NCBI RefSeq assembly: GCF_025998175.1
Contig: NZ_AP026695.1
Coordinates: forward strand, 1,711,053 to 1,775,052
Reading direction: 5' to 3'
DNA length: 64,000 nt
DNA from: Nitrosopumilus zosterae
GTDB lineage: Archaea > Thermoproteota > Nitrososphaeria > Nitrososphaerales > Nitrosopumilaceae
This document shows, piece by piece, positions 1 through 12,000 of this stretch; the first letter of the stretch is position 1; each line of letters starts with the position of its first letter. The position numbers were made by a program, and so were the translations under genes. The notes under the pieces are model-generated. The model saw only the letters and a list, made by a program, of their open reading frames with translations, had not been told where the DNA came from and searched no databases.

Positions 1-3000
1 TACACCAACTGTAGTAATTTCTGGAAGTTGATTAGTTTTTGATATAGTAGTTTGAGTCTGACTATTAACAATAACTGCATTGAATCCTTGTAAAATATTC
101 AGTCCAGTTGAGTTTAGCAATGGTGCAGATGAACCTTTCTTTGAATCAGCTGTTGATAGATCAGTGTTTTCATCAATTAAAGTAAAGATGGTCAAAGGAT
201 TTACGTTAACACAGCAGACAGGCGCAGAGGTCTGATCAATTGTAACTACATAGCCTGTTGGAATGGTCGTCATAGTGACAGTATAATCGTCAAATGGTAC
301 AGATGTAATTCTTATCTCGCCACTTGTTGCATTTACATCATTGATGCCATTGTCAGTAATATTTAGACTTCCAGTTCCTGTTAATGGATTTGGTGAGATG
401 GTAAATGAAGCACCACCTTTCAATTGATCATCGTCTACAACTCTAATATTCAATGAACCTGCAAATGTAAAGTTATCAGAGAAAGAGAGCGTTTCCTCAA
501 GAATTCTTGTGAATAATGATTGTAATGATACTACATCAGTAATTGTTAGAGACTCTAAGAGGACAGCAGTTTGAGATCTACTTGTAGATACCACATCAGA
601 TGAGGTCAAGGTCTCAGATAGTGTTGCTGATTGAGCTGCATTTGTGGTGATCACATCAGATGGTGTGAGTGTTTCTGTGAGTGTTACAGTTTCAGATGTT
701 GCAACAGAGTCAGATGGGGTCAAGGTCTCAGATAGTGTTACAGTTTCAGATGTTGCAACAGAGTCAGATGGTGTGAGTGTTTCTGTGAGTGTTACAGTTT
801 CAGATGTTGCAACAGAGTCAGATGGTGTGAGTGTTTCTGTGAGTGTTACAGTTTCAGATGTTGCAACAGAGTCAGATGGTGTGAGTGTTTCTGTGAGTGT
901 TACAGTTTCAGATGTTGCAACAGAGTCAGATGGTGTGAGTGTTTCTGTGAGTGTTACAGTTTCAGATGTTGCAACAGAGTCAGATGGGGTCAAGGTCTCA
1001 GATAGTGTTGCTGATTGAGCTGCATTTGTGGTGATCACATCAGATGGTGTGAGTGTTTCTGTGAGTGTTACAGTTTCAGATGTTGCAACAGAGTCAGATG
1101 GTGTGAGTGTTTCTGTGAGTGTTACAGTTTCAGATGTTGCAACAGAGTCAGATGGGGTCAAGGTCTCAGATAGTGTTGCTGATTGAGCTGCATTTGTGGT
1201 GATCACATCAGATGGTGTGAGTGTTTCTGTGAGTGTTACAGTTTCAGATGTTGCAACAGAGTCAGATGGTGTGAGTGTTTCTGTGAGTGTTACAGTTTCA
1301 GATGTTGCAACAGAGTCAGATGGGGTCAAGGTCTCAGATAGTGTTACAGTTTCAGATGTTGCAACAGAGTCAGATGGTGTGAGTGTTTCTGTGAGTGTTA
1401 CAGTTTCAGATGTTGCAACAGAGTCAGATGGTGTGAGTGTTTCTGTGAGTGTTACAGTTTCAGATGTTGCAACAGAGTCAGATGGGGTCAAGGTCTCAGA
1501 TAGTGTTACAGTTTCAGATGTTGCAACAGAGTCAGATGGGGTCAAGGTCTCAGATAGTGTTACAGTTTCAGATGTTGCAACAGAGTCAGATGGTGTGAGT
1601 GTTTCTGTGAGTGTTACAGTTTCAGATGTTGCAACAGAGTCAGATGGTGTGAGTGTTTCTGTGAGTGTTACAGTTTCAGATGTTGCAACAGAGTCAGATG
1701 GTGTGAGTGTTTCTGTGAGTGTTACAGTTTCAGATGTTGCAACAGAGTCAGATGGTGTGAGTGTTTCTGTGAGTGTTACAGTTTCAGATGTTGCAACAGA
1801 GTCAGATGGGGTCAAGGTCTCAGATAGTGTTACAGTTTCAGATGTTGCAACAGAGTCAGATGGGGTCAAGGTCTCAGATAGTGTTGCTGATTGAGCTGCA
1901 TTTGTGGTGATCACATCAGATGGTGTGAGTGTTTCTGTGAGTGTTACAGTTTCAGATGTTGCAACAGAGTCAGATGGTGTGAGTGTTTCTGTGAGTGTTA
2001 CAGTTTCAGATGTTGCAACAGAGTCAGATGGTGTGAGTGTTTCTGTGAGTGTTACAGTTTCAGATGTTGCAACAGAGTCAGATGGTGTGAGTGTTTCTGT
2101 GAGTGTTACAGTTTCAGATGTTGCAACAGAGTCAGATGGTGTGAGTGTTTCTGTGAGTGTTACAGTTTCAGATGTTGCAACAGAGTCAGATGGTGTGAGT
2201 GTTTCTGTGAGTGTTACAGTTTCAGATGTTGCAACAGAGTCAGATGGTGTGAGTGTTTCTGTGAGTGTTACAGTTTCAGATGTTGCAACAGAGTCAGATG
2301 GTGTGAGTGTTTCTGTGAGTGTTACAGTTTCAGATGTTGCAACAGAGTCAGATGGTGTGAGTGTTTCTGTGAGTGTTACAGTTTCAGATGTTGCAACAGA
2401 GTCAGATGGTGTGAGTGTTTCTGTGAGTGTTACAGTTTCAGATGTTGCAACAGAGTCAGATGGTGTGAGTGTTTCTGTGAGTGTTACAGTTTCAGATGTT
2501 GCAACAGAGTCAGATGGTGTGAGTGTTTCTGTGAGTGTTACAGTTTCAGATGTTGCAACAGAGTCAGATGGGGTCAAGGTCTCAGATAGTGTTACAGTTT
2601 CAGATGTTGCAACAGAGTCAGATGGGGTCAAGGTCTCAGATAGTGTTACAGTTTCAGATGTTGCAACAGAGTCAGATGGTGTGAGTGTTTCTGTGAGTGT
2701 TACAGTTTCAGATGTTGCAACAGAGTCAGATGGTGTGAGTGTTTCTGTGAGTGTTACAGTTTCAGATGTTGCAACAGAGTCAGATGGTGTGAGTGTTTCT
2801 GTGAGTGTTACAGTTTCAGATGTTGCAACAGAGTCAGATGGTGTCAAGGTCTCAGATAGTGTTACAGTTTCAGATGTTGCAACAGAGTCAGATGGGGTCA
2901 AGGTCTCAGATAGTGTTACAGTTTCAGATGTTGCAACAGAGTCAGATGGGGTCAAGGTCTCAGATAGTGTTACTGATGCTGCAGTGGTTGTGGTGAGTAC

Positions 3001-6000
3001 ATCAGATGGAGTCAAGGTCTCAGATAGTGTTACTGATGCTGCAGTGGTTGTGGTGAGTACATCAGATGGTGTGAGTGTTTCATCCAGGGTTACTGATGCT
3101 GCAGTGGTTGTTGTGAGTACATCAGATGGAGTCAAGGTCTCAGATAGTGTTACTGATGCTGCAGTGGTTGTGGTGAGTACATCAGATGGAGTCAAGGTCT
3201 CAGATAGTGTTACTGATGCTGCAGTGGTTGTGGTGAGTACATCAGATGGAGTCAAGGTCTCAGATAGTGTTACTGATGCTGCAGTGGTTGTGGTGAGTAC
3301 ATCAGATGGTGTGAGTGTTTCATCCAGGGTTACTGATGCTGCAGTGGTTGTTGTGAGTACATCAGATGGAGTCAAGGTCTCAGATAGTGTTACTGATGCT
3401 GCAGTGGTTGTGGTGAGTACATCAGATGGTGTGAGTGTTTCATCCAGGGTTACTGATGCTGCAGTGGTTGTGGTGAGTACATCAGATGGAGTCAAGGTCT
3501 CAGATAGTGTTACTGATGCTGCAGTGGTTGTGGTGAGTACATCAGATGGTGTGAGTGTTTCATCCAGGGTTACTGATGCTGCAGTGGTTGTTGTGAGTAC
3601 ATCAGATGGAGTCAAGGTCTCAGATAGTGTTACTGATGCTGCAGTGGTTGTTGTGAGTACATCAGATGGAGTCAAGGTCTCAGATAGTGTTACTGATGCT
3701 GCAGTGGTTGTGGTGAGTACATCAGATGGAGTCAAGGTCTCAGATAGTGTTACTGATGCTGCAGTGGTTGTTGTGAGTACATCAGATGGAGTCAAGGTCT
3801 CAGATAGTGTTACTGATGCTGCAGTGGTTGTGGTGAGTACATCAGATGGTGTGAGTGTTTCATCCAGGGTTACTGATGCTGCAGTGGTTGTTGTGAGTAC
3901 ATCAGATGGAGTCAAGGTCTCAGATAGTGTTACTGATGCTGCAGTGGTTGTGGTGAGTACATCAGATGGTGTGAGTGTTTCATCCAGGGTTACTGATGCT
4001 GCAGTGGTTGTGGTGAGTACATCAGATGGAGTCAAGGTCTCAGATAGTGTTACTGATGCTGCAGTGGTTGTGGTGAGTACATCAGATGGTGTGAGTGTTT
4101 CATCCAGGGTTACTGATGCTGCAGTGGTTGTTGTGAGTACATCAGATGGAGTCAAGGTCTCAGATAGTGTTACTGATGCTGCAGTGGTTGTTGTGAGTAC
4201 ATCAGATGGAGTCAAGGTCTCAGATAGTGTTACTGATGCTGCAGTGGTTGTGGTGAGTACATCAGATGGAGTCAAGGTCTCAGATAGTGTTACTGATGCT
4301 GCAGTGGTTGTTGTGAGTACATCAGATGGAGTCAAGGTCTCAGATAGTGTTACTGATGCTGCAGTGGTTGTGGTGAGTACATCAGATGGAGTCAAGGTCT
4401 CAGATAGTGTTACTGATGCTGCAGTGGTTGTTGTGAGTACATCAGATGGAGTCAAGGTCTCAGATAGTGTTACTGATGCTGCAGTGGTTGTTGTGAGTAC
4501 ATCAGATGGAGTCAAGGTCTCAGATAGTGTTACTGATGCTGCAGTGGTTGTGGTGAGTACATCAGATGGAGTCAAGGTCTCAGATAGTGTTACTGATGCT
4601 GCAGTGGTTGTGGTGAGTACATCAGATGGAGTCAAGGTCTCAGATAGTGTTACTGATGCTGCAGTGGTTGTGGTGAGTACATCAGATGGTGTGAGTGTTT
4701 CATCCAGGGTTACTGATGCTGCAGTGGTTGTGGTGAGTACATCAGATGGTGTGAGTGTTTCATCCAGGGTTACTGATGCTGCAGTGGTTGTGGTGAGTAC
4801 ATCAGATGGAGTCAAGGTCTCAGATAGTGTTACTGATGCTGCAGTGGTTGTGGTGAGTACATCAGATGGAGTCAAGGTCTCAGATAGTGTTACTGATGCT
4901 GCAGTGGTTGTGGTGAGTACATCAGATGGAGTCAAGGTCTCAGATAGTGTTACTGATGCTGCAGTGGTTGTGGTGAGTACATCAGATGGAGTCAAGGTCT
5001 CAGATAGTGTTACTGATGCTGCAGTGGTTGTGGTGAGTACATCAGATGGTGTGAGTGTTTCATCCAGGGTTACTGATGCTGCAGTGGTTGTGGTGAGTAC
5101 ATCAGATGGTGTGAGTGTTTCATCCAGGGTTACTGATGCTGCAGTGGTTGTTGTGAGTACATCAGATGGAGTCAAGGTCTCAGATAGTGTTACTGATGCT
5201 GCAGTGGTTGTGGTGAGTACATCAGATGGAGTCAAGGTCTCAGATAGTGTTACTGATGCTGCAGTGGTTGTTGTGAGTACATCAGATGGAGTCAAGGTCT
5301 CAGATAGTGTTACTGATGCTGCAGTGGTTGTTGTGAGTACATCAGATGGAGTCAAGGTCTCAGATAGTGTTACTGATGCTGCAGTGGTTGTGGTGAGTAC
5401 ATCAGATGGTGTGAGTGTTTCATCCAGGGTTACTGATGCTGCAGTGGTTGTTGTGAGTACATCAGATGGAGTCAAGGTCTCAGATAGTGTTACTGATGCT
5501 GCAGTGGTTGTGGTGAGTACATCAGATGGAGTCAAGGTCTCAGATAGTGTTACTGATGCTGCAGTGGTTGTTGTGAGTACATCAGATGGAGTCAAGGTCT
5601 CAGATAGTGTTACTGATGCTGCAGTGGTTGTGGTGAGTACATCAGATGGAGTCAAGGTCTCAGATAGTGTTACTGATGCTGCAGTGGTTGTGGTGAGTAC
5701 ATCAGATGGAGTCAAGGTCTCAGATAGTGTTACTGATGCTGCAGTGGTTGTGGTGAGTACATCAGATGGAGTCAAGGTCTCAGATAGTGTTACTGATGCT
5801 GCAGTGGTTGTGGTGAGTACATCAGATGGAGTCAAGGTCTCAGATAGTGTTACTGATGCTGCAGTGGTTGTTGTGAGTACATCAGATGGAGTCAAGGTCT
5901 CAGATAGTGTTACTGATGCTGCAGTGGTTGTGGTGAGTACATCAGATGGAGTCAAGGTCTCAGATAGTGTTACTGATGCTGCAGTGGTTGTGGTGAGTAC

Positions 6001-9000
6001 ATCAGATGGAGTCAAGGTCTCAGATAGTGTTACTGATGCTGCAGTGGTTGTGGTGAGTACATCAGATGGTGTGAGTGTTTCATCCAGGGTTACTGATGCT
6101 GCAGTGGTTGTGGTGAGTACATCAGATGGAGTCAAGGTCTCAGATAGTGTTACTGATGCTGCAGTGGTTGTGGTGAGTACATCAGATGGTGTGAGTGTTT
6201 CATCCAGGGTTACTGATGCTGCAGTGGTTGTGGTGAGTACATCAGATGGAGTCAAGGTCTCAGATAGTGTTACTGATGCTGCAGTGGTTGTGGTGAGTAC
6301 ATCAGATGGAGTCAAGGTCTCAGATAGTGTTACTGATGCTGCAGTGGTTGTGGTGAGTACATCAGATGGTGTGAGTGTTTCATCCAGGGTTACTGATGCT
6401 GCAGTGGTTGTGGTGAGTACATCAGATGGTGTGAGTGTTTCATCCAGGGTTACTGATGCTGCAGTGGTTGTGGTGAGTACATCAGATGGAGTCAAGGTCT
6501 CAGATAGTGTTACTGATGCTGCAGTGGTTGTGGTGAGTACATCAGATGGAGTCAAGGTCTCAGATAGTGTTACTGATGCTGCAGTGGTTGTGGTGAGTAC
6601 ATCAGATGGTGTGAGTGTTTCATCCAGGGTTACTGATGCTGCAGTGGTTGTTGTGAGTACATCAGATGGAGTCAAGGTCTCAGATAGTGTTACTGATGCT
6701 GCAGTGGTTGTGGTGAGTACATCAGATGGAGTCAAGGTCTCAGATAGTGTTACTGATGCTGCAGTGGTTGTGGTGAGTACATCAGATGGAGTCAAGGTCT
6801 CAGATAGTGTTACTGATGCAGTATAGTTGGTTGTAATGGTATCAGAATGGGTTAATGTTTCAGATAGAGTAACGGATCTGGCGATATTTGTTGCAACTAC
6901 ATCAGATGGGGTGAGTGTCTCAGATAGAGTAGTTGATGATATTGTCATTGTGGTGATTGTGTCAGATGGAGTGAGTGTCTCAGATAGAGTAGTTGATGAT
7001 ATTGTCATTGTGGTGATTGTGTCAGATGGAGTGAGTGTCTCAGATAGAGTAGTTGATGCAGTGTAATTAGTTGTAATTGTATCAGAATGGGTTAATGTTT
7101 CAGATAGGTCTGCAGTTCTGGCAATATTTGTTGTAATTGTGTCAGATGGAATTAATGTTTCAGATAGAGTAACAGTTCCAATATTTTGTGTGACAATGAA
7201 GTCAGAGATGGATAATGTTTCAGTGAGAACAACTTTCTTTGGCAAAAATTCTATTGTTTGGTATCCAACTGTAAATGTTCCAGTTCCATCACCTCTTATT
7301 ACACGTATAGTATTTGCGTCATCAAGTTGCAAGGTTGACTGAATTCTATCAATTGAACCGGCAACAGTACTAGAACCACTACCTGTTCCACAACCAAATG
7401 GTGAACAAACGGTACCAATAACAAATGCTCTATCCACATTTGTAATAGAATCTCCTCCCTCTAGATCAAAAGTAGTATTAGACTGAGTATCACTCTGAGT
7501 GTGTGTTCCATGTCTAATATTTGCATAATCCTCAGGAAGCTCAACTAGAGTCCAGTTAATCTCAATTGCAGGAGCCCCGGTTCCAGAGTTTCTTGCAAAT
7601 ACCAAGTCGTTATTAGAATTGATTGTGGCATGGATGTATGATTGGTTAGGAATATAGTCAAATGCTGTATCATCTTTCATAAAAGATACAAACAAAAGGC
7701 TTCTTGTTCTATCAATTGATGTAGGTGGAGTAATGGTAGTGGTGGTACTTCCTGATGAAATTGATGTCTGTCCTCTTTGAACATTAACTTCAAGGTTATT
7801 CCAGTCAAACAAGCCCATGTAATTATCTTGAGGACCACTGCCAGGGGCAGTCTTTACTTGCCATTCCCATTGAGTTGAACTAGTAAGTCTGATTCTATCA
7901 AGCTCTTCTGAACCAACTTGGGATTCATTATTGTCATGAACATGTCCTTGATACCACTCCATTGTTTCACTCAAATCTACTGGAGTGCCACTCAAAGTTG
8001 TAGTAACTACAGTACTTCCTGATGCAGCTTGAGTAAAAGACTGAGTGCTGCCTTCAACAGTAGATGCATTGCCAAATTCAATTACACTACAAACATAGTT
8101 CACGGAGTTTGGTCCGGGTGGTTTTGCAGTTGCGTGAATTGTAAGTGTGGTATCATCAAGTTCCCACGCTCTAAATATTTTGTTGTGTTCACTTTGTCGA
8201 TTATGATTAAACGAGCACATTGCAAATGCTTTGCTTGCATCTGCAAGTGGTGAATCAAGAGTAATGGTTGTTGGATCACTAGAACTAGTACCAGAATAAA
8301 CCGTTACTTTGAGAGGTCTTGCGTTAGGATCATCCCCAGGAGATCTTTTGGCTGCATCAACACTGTCAGAGAGAGAAAGTGTCTCTGAAATAGTACTGAT
8401 AATACTGATGGATAAGGAAACAGAATCAGAAATTGAAAGAGATTCATCTAAAATAATATTCGTGAGAGGTGTATTCGTTGCAATAGCATCAGATGTATTC
8501 AATGTTTCAGAAAGATCAACATCCTGCGTAATTGCTGCAAAAATATCATCTGAGATGCTTAATGTTTCGGTTAAGGTTCTAGAAGCACTGATTCCAATTA
8601 CTAAATCATCAGAAATACCAAGTGTTTCTGAAAGTAATGGCTGTTTTACAATTGGTGAACCATATAATCTGTTTATATTTGTGTCAAAGAAATCTGCATA
8701 CAATAAATTCTCATTGTAGTTGTTAATAGATAATCCTCTAAAGTTACTTGTAGAATTCGTTAACAGTTTTTCAGAACTCCAACTAATTGATGGGATTGAA
8801 GTTGATTTGTAGTAGACATCGTTTGAAGTTGCAACAGCACCATAATTGTAAATTGCATATAATTTTCCAGAATCTCCGTTAATTCCTACTGATGTATCTA
8901 TATACCGTTTGCTTCCATCAGTGCTGGTTACTTTAGGTAAAGTGGACCAACCAGATCCATCAACATAACGATAAATTCTAACTTCGCTGTCTGTGGCAGC

Positions 9001-12000
9001 AACATTAGGAACTGCTGTGACATAAATGTCTCCGGTTTTTTTATCAACCACTCCTGAGACTGCATGATCATAAGCAGTAGAATCAACTATTCCTGTGTCA
9101 ATTGTGGTCCAACCTGCATCCCAAGTACCTGCACTCTGATCGTATTGTTTGGAACGTAAGACATGACCGCTAATGTCTAGTGAAACCAGTAAGATATCGT
9201 CATCATTAGGTAATGGCAACAATATTAGAGAATCATTGCCGTCATCATTACCCCATATTGTATTTCTTGCACCAGCGTTACTCCAATCTGATTGAGATTC
9301 ACAAGAATGACCAGATTCAGTACATACTCTAACACGTGATAATGGATCATCAGTTGCAGAACCATCAATTGTACCAATATAGATATCACCATTTGTACCC
9401 AGAGCGATTGAAATGTTTCCTGCATCAGCCAAAGTACCAAAGTTTCCTATGCCGTTACTAATGTCCACCAATGGAGTAGCAATAGTTGCATCTGAAGGAT
9501 CAAACTTTATGTAAAACATTGTATCATCACCGCCGTCATATGCCGCAATGTGGATGAAATTATCAGTCAATTCAGGCGTATCAAGCTCATACCAAGTAGC
9601 AATTCCTATAAACAGATTATTCACAGATTCTATTTCACCACCATAATTCCATGAAAATCCGCCATCTGTGGAATAGCTGTAGGCAAGATCCTGTTCTGCA
9701 TCAATGTAAAATGAGTAGACATGGGAGCCGTTAACTGCAACAGTTCTTTTGGAGGCATCCTGCCACCTATCATCATTGATAGTTACACTTGCGTCAATTA
9801 AGAAGTGAGGATCAACTGCTACAAACCAGTTTCTAGCTTCAGTGAAAGTTGGAATGCCTGACTGCATAATTTCCATTTTACCCAGGGGATATAGTTCAGG
9901 TGTTACAAGTGGTACAGAGTATGAGTATGAAAATGTTTCAACATAGCCATCTTGAGGGGTTTTCTTCCATGTCAACACTTTATAATTTCCAACAGTCTCA
10001 ACAGTGGCATCTGTATTGAAAATCCCAAATGATGATGGAACATATTCACGAATTGTAAGCTCATCATTTCCAACAAATGATGTAATGTCAATTTCTACAT
10101 CAAAGTCATTAGGATCTACAAATGGATCAATTTTGCTGTCAGTGTATCTAATAATGTCATAATCATAATTATCAAGTACGGTAAAGTATGTTGAAAAGTT
10201 TGCAATTCCATTTCCAGTTTCAGCTTGAATATTTATTGTGTAGTTTCCTATAATGGATGTAGGATAGTTTGTAAGATATAATCCACAAGAAGCTTCAATG
10301 ATATCATTTGAAGATATCAATGTTGATGACAAGTTTGGATCTATGATTTGCATTATAGTATTTGCAGGACATACAGGAGCTCCTGTTCCATTAAGGACAA
10401 CAATTTCAAACTCTGCAAGTTCTCCTGGTTTGTAAATACTTTTCATCGAGTTTACAGATACAAGACCCCATGCAAATTCACTTTCTGAAATGAATTGTTT
10501 TCCATCCATATTGAGAATTGTTTTGATTTTGTAAATTCCCGGTTTTGCTTTTGCAGGATCAAACTTTATATTGAATTTTCCTTCTCTTTGTTTTTCAAAC
10601 GTTACATCTAGTTCTACTTTGTTGTTGTTTACATCATATACTTCAGTTGTGATTGTTTCCTTGTCATTCCAGTTATCTTTTTGTTTCTGCTGTTTGTTTG
10701 TAATTTTTTCGAGTTTTTCAATTACAGAGTTTAGTTTGTCAGTTTTCTTTTGTTGTTTTGATTCTTTTACTTCTTCTTTTATTTGATCAACTAAGAGTTT
10801 GATTTTATTTTTTATTGTATCTAGTTCGTTTTCTGATACAGTTTCGCTTTTTTTGATTTGAGTGATTTCTTTTTTGAGTTGTTTTATTTTTGCTTTAATT
10901 GAGGTGCCATCATCTTTTGCTGCATCAGCTTCTGGAATTGGTAGTACAAATAATCCAAAAATTTCATCTAATGGAGATGGATTGAGAGCACTTTCAGTGT
11001 CAGTATCAGCAGTTTCTATGGCAACATCAAGATTCTCAAATTCTTGAACCATAGCCTCAGTTTCAGTGAAGAATTCAAAGACGATTTCAGCCTCCTCATT
11101 AATTGTAAATGTATCCTTTACAGGTATCAAATGAGGAGAAATATCAGGCACCACTATGATTGCAGAGGTGTTATTTCGTGCCTGAGAATAATCAAATGAT
11201 AGAATGTCTTGAATGGACATTTGTGCCTGTAAGGAATCTGATGAGATTTGTGCCTGAGGATCTTCAGCAATATTTTGTGCCTGAATATGAGTAGTTGAGA
11301 GGATATCAGAAAGGGACATTTGTGCCTGTAAGATTTGTGTGTAATTTTGTGCCTGCAGTGCGGCCATCTCTTGCTCGATTTCTTTTAGAATATCATCCAA
11401 TGTTTTTTCTTGGGTTGGACCATGAGCAGATTTACCTTGGGAATACAATTGTCCAATTTCTGTCTCTAAAAGGGAGTAATCAAACAAAAGAATCTCATCG
11501 ATCATGCCTGAGAACATGTTGTTTGGATGGGAAATGTTGTTTCTTGTAGTGATGTAGGCTCCAACTACAATATCATTTTCCGATGAAATGTTTTCAATAT
11601 CAACATATTCTAATTTTCCATCTATGGATAGGGAAGGTATTCTTGTTAGCTGCTTTGTGCCTTCAATTTCTCCGTTTACATAGATACTGATAGTTTGGTT
11701 GCTAAATGACGCCAAAATATGCGTCCATTCTTCAGGAATTTCAGATATGGAATCTATTTGGGTCCATTTTATACCATCAAAAACAGAGAATTTTGCGGTA
11801 TTTCCGGATTTTAGATTGTTTACAGCCAATGAAAATGAACCCTCTTTGCTCATAATTGTGAATTCTGGAGAACCGTGGGAGTAGTCAGGTTTTATCCAGG
11901 TACTAATGACAAAAGATTGTAGATTATTTGTAGAATTTTCATTTATCTGCATAAAATCTTGATATCCATTTAGGTCAACAGTATTCTCTTCATTGATTTT

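Noticed and set aside
650..2970. CRISPR or non-coding satellite
   Set aside because: Units are contiguous multiples of three inside a coding frame with strong amino-acid conservation.
644..6826. Plus-strand Val/Ser-rich frames over the repeats as real genes
   Set aside because: The minus strand carries a continuous frame through both unique and repeated parts, with recognisable domains. The plus frames stop and restart at unit changes and contain no domain.
9225..9440. 71-codon minus-strand frame
   Set aside because: It is out of frame with, and inside, the giant gene; its sequence has no protein-like features.
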